Origin: Balneolales bacterium
GTDB taxonomy: Bacteria > Bacteroidota > Rhodothermia > Balneolales > Natronogracilivirgulaceae
Assembly: GCA_007135895.1 (NCBI GenBank)
Contig: SLHZ01000101.1
Location: 1 to 7,966 of the forward strand
Length of the DNA stretch: 7,966 nucleotides
Direction: 5' to 3'
The position numbers and the translations under genes are program-made. Under the pieces are notes generated by a model. That model had not been told where the DNA came from, ran no database searches, and saw nothing but the letters and a program-made list of their open reading frames with translations. Each line of letters starts with the position of its first letter. Position 1 is the first letter of the stretch. Shown here piece by piece: positions 1-6,600 of the stretch.

Positions 1-2
1 AA

Positions 3-1406
3 TGGCTCAGTGTTCCGCGCGAATTTCCGGGTGCCGACAGCCTGTACAGTCCGAACCGTAACGCATGGGGAATCCTGACTGCAGCAAAAAACTATGTTCA
101 AACAGCCGAGCAGATTGATTCCGGGGATGACCATACCCGCAGGGCCTGGGAATACTACCTCAACGGCCAGTCATCGGATTACTGGTACTGGGATGGTACC
201 GAAATGTGGGACTCACACCCGGCGAGGGCTGCAAATCTTGCCATATCTAAAGCCATGACCGTGATTGAACGTGGGCCGGACCTCACGGGTCCGTCTATTT
301 TTCTGCCGCAGCGCGAACCTTATAATCCGGGGGGGACCGAATGGGACGGACAGGGCCGGATGCCTTCCGACTTCAAGGTTTGGACGTTCGTTTATGACGT
401 GAGCGGCCTGGATGAAGTGCTTTTGAAATATCGCGTGTCGGAATCGGATGAAATCACCGAAGACAATCTTACCTATGCCGGTGGTGCAAATACAAAAAAG
501 TGGTATTCCCTGCCGATGACCCGTTCATTTCAAGCATCGGTAACCGACCCCCTGCCGCTCGCCAAGGCCGGGGAGTTCCGGGCGGAAATCAGCGGTCTGA
601 GCGATGTCATGGTCGATTACTACATCAAGGCAACCGATAGTGAGGGCAATAACTCACGATCACTCATACAGCACGTATGGGTAGGAGAAACAACCGCTGG
701 CTTCCAGCCAGGAAACGGCTCTCACGATCCCGACGGCCCGATATCATGGGAACCTGTAGAACCGACACCCGAAGACACCATCACCATAACCGTTTCGAAT
801 GCGCATACATCGGGCAATCTTCACTGGGGAGTAAATAACTGGACACGACCCCATGACGACTTCTGGCCCGATGGTTCGTTTTTATGGCACGATAATGTGG
901 CGGTGCAAACCCCCATGAGATACAACGATGCAGACTCCCTCCAACTGCAAATCGGTCCGTTTTCCCATGAAGATCAGCTGGTTGCCAACATCAGTTTTGT
1001 GATCAGCTACAGCGACAACAGCTGGGACAATAACAACGGTAATGACTACTTCATATCTCTCAGTAGAGAGGTATCGGCCGATGATGCTTCAAAAGACGGG
1101 GACTCGGGAGGTTCGATAGATCCATTCGATCTTGAGCACCCTGTCAGTTACAACTTGCTGGCCAACTATCCCAACCCGTTCAACTCTGCCACAACCATTG
1201 CATGGGAGCAACCTGAGCAAGCTCATGTCCGGATCAGTATATATGATCTATCAGGTCGGCGAATTGCCATATTAGCAGATGAAACCCGGCCCGCCGGACG
1301 GCACGAAATCCGGTTCAATGCGGGTCAGCTCTCCAGCGGTCTCTATATCTACCGGTTGGAAGCGGGCGGCCATGCCATCCAAAGAAAGATGACACTCATC
1401 AAATGA
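3..1406 (+). CDS. T9SS-secreted, probably starch-active protein (GH57-like tail, CBM25-like module), 5' partial
   Basis: The frame is open from the window edge (first full codon at 3) to TGA 1404-1406, giving 467 residues with the true start outside the window. The first ATG visible in frame (204) falls inside a conserved-looking block, so it is not the start. Residues 1-90 are rich in Trp and Tyr (SSDYWYWDGTEMWD) and resemble the end of a GH57-type alpha-glucan hydrolase domain; this family call is tentative. Residues about 125-230 look like a beta-sandwich (VDYYIKATDSEGN). Residues about 245-355 resemble a CBM25-type starch-binding module: HWGVNNW, then WDNNNGNDYFISL. Residues 385-467 are a T9SS type A sorting domain (NYPNPFN ... 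SGLYIYRLE ... KMTLIK), which is normally removed when the protein crosses the outer membrane. The likely role is extracellular binding and hydrolysis of starch-like glucans. It is convergent with the nuclease gene. The catalytic residues are not in view. Confidence 0.87.
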   Translation, partial: WLSVPREFPGADSLYSPNRNAWGILTAAKNYVQTAEQIDSGDDHTRRAWEYYLNGQSSDYWYWDGTEMWDSHPARAANLAISKAMTVIERGPDLTGPSIFLPQREPYNPGGTEWDGQGRMPSDFKVWTFVYDVSGLDEVLLKYRVSESDEITEDNLTYAGGANTKKWYSLPMTRSFQASVTDPLPLAKAGEFRAEISGLSDVMVDYYIKATDSEGNNSRSLIQHVWVGETTAGFQPGNGSHDPDGPISWEPVEPTPEDTITITVSNAHTSGNLHWGVNNWTRPHDDFWPDGSFLWHDNVAVQTPMRYNDADSLQLQIGPFSHEDQLVANISFVISYSDNSWDNNNGNDYFISLSREVSADDASKDGDSGGSIDPFDLEHPVSYNLLANYPNPFNSATTIAWEQPEQAHVRISIYDLSGRRIAILADETRPAGRHEIRFNAGQLSSGLYIYRLEAGGHAIQRKMTLIK

Positions 1407-1489
1407 CAGGATTCAGTGAAAATTGGCTCCCTAAAAGTAGTCCCTCTCATAAGAGGTCACGATAAAAAACCGACTAAAAAAGTACCAGA

Positions 1490-1518
1490 CATACCCACTA
1501 GACACCCCATACCCACTA
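1490..1518. repeat. Two 11-bp direct copies in the convergent spacer, period 18 bp
   Basis: CATACCCACTA occurs at 1490-1500 and again at 1508-1518, between the ends of the convergent glucan-binding and nuclease genes. The short spacer also has a small perfect hairpin (CCTCT-CATA-AGAGG, about 1451-1464), but no T-run follows it on either strand. Confidence 0.6.
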
Positions 1519-1531
1519 TTTACCCATTGCA

Positions 1532-1813
1532 CTACAAAATCCCCTGCTCCTTGCGGATTAATTCAATTTGTTCCAGGGAAAGACCGGTATATCTGGCAAT
1601 CAGATCCGTCTCCATGCCATTTTTCAGCATTTTTATGGCTACAGCAGCAAGAGACTCATCCCGACCTTCTTCTCGACCCTCTTCTCGGCCTTGTTTCAGT
1701 CCTTGCTCCAGTCCTTGTTCCAGTCCTTCTTCCCGGGCGTAGCTCAGGCCGGCGTGATAGTCATGGTGGGCCTTCCAGCTTCTTACATAGGATATAAGCT
1801 CTTTGTATTCCAT
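1532..1813 (-). CDS. Candidate intragenic small protein (RpnS-like), internal start within the nuclease gene
   Basis: This is an in-frame internal start at nuclease Met413 (ATG 1811-1813). GGAG (1823-1826) lies 9 nt upstream, giving a possible 93-residue protein that starts MEYKELISYV and shares the nuclease stop codon. It would hold the (LEQG/REEG)n repeats and the C-terminal helical domain and lack the nuclease core. Some enterobacterial rpn genes are reported to make just such a C-terminal small protein, which blocks the full-length toxin. Here the evidence is only position, size and the GGAG motif, so it remains a hypothesis; an ordinary internal Met is the alternative. Confidence 0.35.
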   Translation of the reverse strand: MEYKELISYVRSWKAHHDYHAGLSYAREEGLEQGLEQGLKQGREEGREEGRDESLAAVAIKMLKNGMETDLIARYTGLSLEQIELIRKEQGIL

Positions 1814-3049
1814 GTTCGAAATCTCCGCTGTTTCAAAAAGTTTTCGGAATACCGGTTCGTCAAACGATTGGGGAAGCTCTTTCATGCCCGGCAGGTGCAC
1901 CAGTACATAGAGCCACTTCTCCAGACCGTCTCGTAACAGGTCGGGCCTCTTCCTGAATTTAGGCAATTCAATCAAAATTAGTCTCAATTTGTCATAAAAA
2001 ATTTCACCGCTCTGGCTTTCGACCAGTTGAATGTCGTGGCGGTAGCCAGAATCCCGGTGGCCGAAAACCGCTTGAGGCGGCTTATCACGACGATCGGTTT
2101 TAAAAGACTTCTGTGGCTCTGGCCGTCGTTGATCGGCTTCAAAATCCGTCCCCAGCGTTGCACTTTTGCGCCCGGCTTCCAGATCTGTCCCCGGCGTTGC
2201 ACTTTGGCCACCGGCCTCCAAGCCCGTTCCCGGCTGAAGCAGAAAGTTGAGCAGAGCGATGCAATAGACCGGACTGAGAGCGAATTCCGTTGATTTTCCT
2301 GGGTATTTTGCCGCTTTTTTCTTGACTATGGCGGCCATATTCTGGATCGGATAGGTCAGATAGTAGAGCATGCGATCCAAGAAGTGTTTTTGTTTCTGGT
2401 TCTGCAGTTCGACGATAAAATGTTCCCCGTCGCGGCCGATGCAATAGAGATCGAAGATCGCTTTGCGATCCGAAACGAGTGTGGGAATCTGCTCGGTATT
2501 CTGGTGGTCGAGGATCCTGCCCGGCCTTTGTTTATCCTGCGGATCTGAATCCGGATGATTTTGGGTATTCTCACCGTCGAGATAGTGCAAATCGACGATT
2601 TGTCCGCCGGTTTCATCGGCGAGCAGGTGATTGAGGAAGTCGATGAGCAGTTCCTTGTTCTCTTCGCGGCCGAAGATGCGCTTGAAACCGTAATCGGTCA
2701 GGGGATTGATGTACTTTGAACCAATGGAACGGATCAATCTGTCACGGCTCACTTGATCCGAATCACGACTCACTTGATCCGAATCGCGACTCGTTTGGTT
2801 CGAATCACGGCTCACTTGATCCGAATCGTGGCTCTCTTGATCGCCATCTTCTACAAGAAGGTTTGCTACATCACGGTTTGTTGCATCCGGATATTCAATG
2901 GAATCTGTAAGAAGGCCTCTGTCATTTTGTTGAACCGGTTCGAAAAATAACAGGTTATCGATTTTTCCAGCAAATTGACCTGGGTCCGGCTTTCCATTCT
3001 TAGTGCCATTTCCAGCAGTGTATGGTCTTCTCGACTTTTCTCTTGACAT
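1532..3049 (-). CDS. Rpn-family PD-(D/E)XK nuclease / putative transposase with repeat insertions
   Basis: 505 residues, stop TAG at 1532-1534. The ATG at 3047-3049 is chosen because AAGGAG lies 5 nt upstream. The family signature is clear: YINPLTDYGFKRIFG (113-127), then DRKAIFDLYC (194-203) and FIVELQNQ (211-218), the D...ExQ form of the PD-(D/E)XK centre seen in the PDDEXK_2/Rpn family, followed by the helical YYLTYPIQ block. Rpn proteins are DNA endonucleases linked to RecA-independent recombination and, in enterobacteria, to toxic anti-phage activity. Typical members are about 300 residues. The extra length comes from a 110-residue N-terminal extension with heptad repeats, an insertion at about 160-190, another at about 272-338 with 13-residue repeats, and a (LEQG/REEG)n stretch at 439-464 that is usual in the family. 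The last 40 residues form a small helical domain (ARYTGLSLEQIELI). No IS ends are visible around it, so mobility is not supported. Confidence 0.9.
   Translation of the reverse strand: MSREKSRRPYTAGNGTKNGKPDPGQFAGKIDNLLFFEPVQQNDRGLLTDSIEYPDATNRDVANLLVEDGDQESHDSDQVSRDSNQTSRDSDQVSRDSDQVSRDRLIRSIGSKYINPLTDYGFKRIFGREENKELLIDFLNHLLADETGGQIVDLHYLDGENTQNHPDSDPQDKQRPGRILDHQNTEQIPTLVSDRKAIFDLYCIGRDGEHFIVELQNQKQKHFLDRMLYYLTYPIQNMAAIVKKKAAKYPGKSTEFALSPVYCIALLNFLLQPGTGLEAGGQSATPGTDLEAGRKSATLGTDFEADQRRPEPQKSFKTDRRDKPPQAVFGHRDSGYRHDIQLVESQSGEIFYDKLRLILIELPKFRKRPDLLRDGLEKWLYVLVHLPGMKELPQSFDEPVFRKLFETAEISNMEYKELISYVRSWKAHHDYHAGLSYAREEGLEQGLEQGLKQGREEGREEGRDESLAAVAIKMLKNGMETDLIARYTGLSLEQIELIRKEQGIL
1658..1735 (-). 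repeat. 12-bp coding repeats (LEQG/REEG) in the nuclease C-terminal region
   Basis: Nuclease residues 439-464 read as tandem four-residue units, REEG, LEQG, LEQG, LKQG, REEG, REEG, encoded by 12-bp units. The charged, Gly-spaced stretch probably forms a flexible or helical linker before the C-terminal helical domain. Such stretches are common in this family and vary in copy number between members. Confidence 0.85.
1823..1826 (-). promoter_or_regulatory. Possible internal ribosome binding site (GGAG) in the nuclease gene
   Basis: GGAG on the minus strand, within GCGGAGAT, is 9 nt before the internal ATG at 1811-1813. The spacing is acceptable, but a four-base match within coding sequence is weak evidence. 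Confidence 0.3.
2134..2236 (-). repeat. 39-bp tandem repeat in the middle of the nuclease gene
   Basis: Units start at 2134, 2173 and 2212 (two full copies and a partial third). They encode 13-residue repeats of the form GTxLEAGxxSATP at nuclease residues 274, 287 and 300. They lie between the conserved PVYCIALLNFL block and the conserved HDIQL...YDKLRLILIELPKF block, so they sit in a loop or linker rather than in the nuclease core. The copies have diverged from one another. Confidence 0.85.
2743..2847 (-). repeat. 21-bp tandem repeat in the nuclease N-terminal extension
   Basis: There are five consecutive 21-bp units at 2743, 2764, 2785, 2806 and 2827. The plus-strand core is CACGGCTCACTTGATCCGAAT; the third and fifth copies are diverged. 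On the coding strand they give the heptad SRDSDQV repeated just before the conserved catalytic domain (residues about 73-103). The stretch is hydrophilic and probably disordered. Confidence 0.9.
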
Positions 3050-3054
3050 GCTTG

Positions 3055-3060
3055 CTCCTT
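3055..3060 (-). promoter_or_regulatory. Strong Shine-Dalgarno site for the nuclease gene
   Basis: AAGGAG on the minus strand with a 5-nt spacer (CAAGC) before ATG 3047-3049. It fixes the start and shows that the long repeat-bearing N-terminal extension is probably translated. Such a strong site stands out, because the two other starts that can be examined here (both for the CotH-family gene) have no clear one. Confidence 0.75.
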
Positions 3061-3073
3061 GATAGTTTTAATT

Positions 3074-3134
3074 CCGTAGATCAAAAGTCTCCGTAGATCA
3101 AAAGTCTTGAGATTAGATCAATAGTCTTGAGATT
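3074..3134. repeat. AGATCAAAAGTCT direct repeats just upstream of the nuclease gene
   Basis: CCGTAGATCAAAAGTCT is tandemly repeated at 3074-3090 and 3091-3107. The overlapping 20-bp unit AGATCAAAAGTCTTGAGATT occurs at 3095-3114 and, with one change, at 3115-3134. All three core copies contain GATC. The array ends about 14 bp before the nuclease Shine-Dalgarno site, so it lies in the 5' untranslated or promoter region. Confidence 0.85.
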
Positions 3135-3174
3135 CATTACCATGGTTTTGAGAGCCATAGGTCTAAAAACCAAT

Positions 3175-3345
3175 GATCATGTACCGTGATCATGTACCGA
3201 TCATGTTCAAAACTTCAACACCATATCATGTACCACTCAGATCATGTCCAAAACTTCAACGCCAGATCATGTACTAAAACTTCAACATGAGATCATCTAC
3301 CAAAACATCTACATCCAAAACATCTACATCTACAAAACATCTACC
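3175..3345. repeat. Degenerate GATCATGTACC / AAAACTTCAAC repeat array
   Basis: GATCATGTACC occurs at 3175 and 3188, with a variant at 3224. A longer compound unit, GATCATGT(t/c)CAAAACTTCAAC or close to it, occurs at 3199, 3240 and 3265. A further decayed copy at 3291 passes into simpler CAAAACATCTAC units up to 3345. Spacing between copies is irregular (about 11-26 bp), and the units lie end to end or overlap. Confidence 0.85.
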
Positions 3346-3361
3346 TACATAGAGGACGGAC

Positions 3362-3399
3362 GACTGAAAGCCTTACAGCCGACTGAAAACCTCACAGCT
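3362..3399. repeat. 19-bp tandem duplication
   Basis: GACTGAAAGCCTTACAGCC (3362-3380) is followed directly by a copy with three differences, GACTGAAAACCTCACAGCT (3381-3399). No function is visible. Confidence 0.75.
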
Positions 3400-3440
3400 T
3401 AAAAAAAGGGTTGTGAAAGGTATCATTACAAGTTTTTTAA

Positions 3441-3485
3441 GATCACCCATCAGGGATTTTTTAGACCACCCATCAGGTTTTTTCC
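3441..3485. repeat. Tandem ACCCATCAGG + T-tract repeat
   Basis: Two imperfect units start at 3441 (GATCACCCATCAGGG plus a T6 run) and 3464 (GACCACCCATCAGG plus a T6 run). With other A/T runs at 3401 and 3433 they form a series of tracts spaced about 32, 24 and 21 bp apart. Confidence 0.75.
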
Positions 3486-3614
3486 GACATATCAAAATCC
3501 GCGCCAACAGGTTGCCAATAGGTTTCTTCTGACATGTCGAGATTCGCCAGCGTGCCTTGGTCGTCGAATGGACCTTGGAGCGTAAATAGCTTTTCCCAAC
3601 TTGTCAAGATTCGC
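3476..3614. repeat. Three diverged 27-bp repeats after the CotH-gene stop
   Basis: Three 27-nt blocks, at 3476-3502, 3521-3547 and 3588-3614, align end to end. The first and second match at about 21 of 27 positions, the second and third at about 19 of 27. Their start spacings are 45 and 67 bp. On the minus strand they have the form GCGAATCT(t/c)GACA followed by an A/G-rich end. The stretch directly follows the CotH-family stop codon. Confidence 0.65.
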
Positions 3615-3622
3615 GGCAATTT

Positions 3623-6600
3623 TCACGGAATGAGGGTCATTTTTCCGTGGGCGGTGAAGTCGGGCGTTGAAACGCGGTAGACGTAGACTCCACCGGCCAG
3701 CCCGGCGGCGTTGAAGTGAATGGCATGGTGGCCGGCGGGCAGGCGCATGTTATCGCGGACCACCCGGACCAGCCTGCCGTTGATGTCGAATACGTGAATG
3801 GTGACTCTGGTCTCTTCGGGCAGCTGGACCTGGATCATGGTCGCATTGTTAAACGGATTGGGGTAGTTGGATAGCATGCGGTAGTTTTCAACGGGTTCGC
3901 CCTGATGTTCCCGCATGGGTTCACCCCTGACCTGGATGTCGCCCAGGCGGAGCTGGTCTCGGGCACCGCTATCGTCAGTGAGCTGGCTCCCCGTGTAGTA
4001 GTATTTCCATCGCAGCTCAACGCGGGGCTTGTTATCGGCCGATGCCGGGAGTCGAACCAGGTAAAACCGCTCGCTGTGTCCGGCCGTTGCGTGGCGCTTG
4101 TACTCGACCACCCTTCCGTCGGCATCACGGACATCACGAAACGGATCGCCCGGATGCGTGCGGAACTGCATCCGCAGATGGTACATACGGGAGTTGGGCG
4201 TCACGGTCCCACCAGTCCAGTTGACCCAGATATTCTTCATGTCGCGGGTATCGATAGCCAGGACCGCCGCCCCAAGCCGCCGACCGGGATACCCGGGGTT
4301 ACCATCGCGATTGGATGTGTTTATAAAAGAGATCCCGTCATTGCCCAGCCCGTTGATGCGTGTCCTTGACGAAAGACTAAAGGCTCCCGAGGTCAGTCCG
4401 GCTGGCGGTGAATCCAGACCGGGGTCTTCGTCTTCCATATACTGGAAGATCATGTTGGGCGGGAAGGAACCGGGCTCCGCCTGCGGATCCCATTGAATGA
4501 AAAAGTACGGAGCATCGGCTAAGCGGTGGGGTTCGAAATCAAATTCCGGTCTTACATGGCTGGAGTCCGATCCGGAAGGATCCGACCCGTTGGTGTCCGG
4601 TGTCTCCGGTTTCGGCACGAACACGGCACGGGCGGACAAGCCTTTACCGGGCATAATCCAGATCGTTTTGCTATCCAAGGTATTCGCATGTGCCGCTTGC
4701 ACCCCACCGGGATAAGCCTGCACCCCGCCAGAATAAGATTGCACCCCGCCGGTGGACCCGTGCATTTCCCCGCCTGCTGAGCCAGGTACTTCACCACCGG
4801 AATATGGCTTTGCCCCTCCAGAGAAACCCTGTATTCCCCCGCCAGCAGCGCCTTCCGACTCCTCACTGTTAAAAGTAAGCATCCGGGTGGAATATCCAGG
4901 CGCTTCTCGATCGGTGAGCCCATGCTTCTTCCCACCTGCTGAGCCAAGTACTTCCCCCCCGGAATATGCCTGTGTCCCGCCAGTGAGCCCGTGCTTTTCC
5001 CCGCCTGACGACCCTTGCGCTTCACTACCGTAAAACGCCAGCATACGGGCGATATCTTCGTCAGTGGCCAGGGCCTGCTGCAGGCGACTGCCGGTGCCGG
5101 TGCCAGAACTCGTTACAGAGCTGGCACCAGAACCCGTAATAGAACCGGAAATAGAACCAGCACCAGAACCCATAACAGAGCCGGCGACAAAGGCCGAAAC
5201 TGTCTCGAAACCGGAACCGGAGTCGCTTGTCCCCCCGTCTTCCCAGTGCGAAAACTTGTACCCGCTGTAGGGTACGGCAGTCAGTCTTACCGGCACTTCG
5301 CGAAAGTACTTGCCACGCCAGGGCCACGGACTTTCAGACGCCGGAAGCCCCGGTGTGTCTTCGTTGATGGTAATACGATTGACCTCCACCCTGCCTTTGT
5401 GCATGGCCGATACATCGACTTCGATGGTGACGGGCCGGCTCAGTTCGAAATGGCGCATCATGTGCTCATAGACATAAGGAGGGCGCCGGCGCGCGAAATC
5501 GCGCATCCATTCCACGTTATCGTGCCAGCGCGGCATTGATTCGATCTGGCCCCACCGCAGGATATGGTCTTCGATGACCGGTTCCAGCCGATCCTCGAAC
5601 CGGTCGATTAAGGCCGTCACATGCGAGGGTTGAAACCAGGTGTTGAGATAATCGGACATACGGTTAATGAAATCGAGCCGGAAGCCTTCGTTGCGGAGCA
5701 TGGCACGGATCAGGATTGTGGACCACACGTAGTTGGGCCAGGTATCATAAGTATCGTTGGTCATGTGGCGGATCATATCATAGCTGGCTACCCGCCAGGG
5801 ATTCAGCAGACCGAATCCGGCATCGGTATCCACCAGTTTCCAGCGCCATCGGCCATCGTGGCCCGGCGGAGCCTCCGGATCATACGGGACCTGCAGCCTC
5901 CACAAGTCGAAATTGTTACCGGGCCAGTCCACATTGCGGACCAGCACCTGGGCGGTCAGGTAATCCGAAAAATTGTCGGGATCCATCATCGTGAGGATTT
6001 GCCGGTAGATCTCCGGATCGGCCGGATCATTCTCCTCGACCAGCCGGATCAGCGCGTCATAATGCTCCCCGCTTCCGGCCTTGACCTCCAGAGTATCGGT
6101 CAGCATATCCACCCGGTCGGGATTCACCCCCCAGACCCTGGCAAGGTAGTTATCGTCATAGCGTTCCCGGAAGTTCTGGATGCCCCAGTATTCACCATTG
6201 ATGAAAATGATTGCCGGCTGGTTGGCCTGTGTATCGAAATTGAGGTCCCGCACCAACTCCTGCGTGAACGCGTCACGGAACATGGTCGAGCGGACAAAAA
6301 AATCCTGGCCGGAGTTGCGGAGAATGAGCCGGTTGAAATTCGTATAAGGTTCATCGGGGAAGATGGGGAAATGGAAGCGGCTCTGACCATAGTCGCTCCG
6401 CGCATAGAGGCGGAGTGATTTCATAGGCAGCGCCCGCGAGGCTCCGCCGTGAATCCGGATACCGATATTCTGCTGGTAGACACGATCGCCCTGTTCATCA
6501 AAAAGCTCCATCGAGGCCGGACGTTCCCATTCGCGGCCCGTCTGTGAATAGTTGCCCGTCCGGTGGCAATCATCGCAATTCTCCAGATCGTCCACATCCT

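Larger units (their letters stand above)
3050..3622. other. Non-coding spacer upstream of the nuclease gene, made of degenerate direct repeats
   Basis: These 573 bp lie between the nuclease start and the end of the CotH-family gene. The stretch is A/T-richer than the flanking genes. It holds five separate families of short imperfect direct repeats, listed individually, and no long ORF. The nuclease promoter must lie here or further upstream, but I could not identify a convincing sigma-70 or Bacteroidota-type (TAnnTTTG) element. I also found no clear hairpin-plus-T-run terminator for the CotH-family gene. Confidence 0.8.

Noticed and set aside
204..1406. ATG at 204 as a true start of the glucan-binding protein
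   Set aside because: The frame is open to the window edge with family-like sequence upstream and no signal peptide after 204.
1451..1464. Hairpin CCTCT-CATA-AGAGG as a terminator between convergent genes
   Set aside because: The stem is only 5 bp and no T-run follows on either strand.
1416..1936. Plus-strand open frames opposite the nuclease 3' end
   Set aside because: They are antisense to the conserved nuclease; their Ser/Pro/Phe-rich repeats are the reverse reading of the LEQG/REEG units.
3175..3345. CRISPR array
   Set aside because: Repeats are imperfect, spacing is irregular (about 11-26 bp) and there are no unique spacers of constant length; no cas genes are in view.
1532..3622. Insertion sequence carrying the nuclease/transposase gene
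   Set aside because: No terminal inverted repeats or target duplications could be seen around the gene; the flanking repeats are short tandem ones.
3050..3622. Replication origin, because of GATC clustering and A/T richness
   Set aside because: No DnaA-box cluster was recognised, and neighbouring genes are not those usually found at an origin.
5621..6418. 265-codon plus-strand open frame
   Set aside because: It is antisense to the conserved CotH kinase domain and shows no recognisable family; codon pattern of the GC-rich gene explains it.
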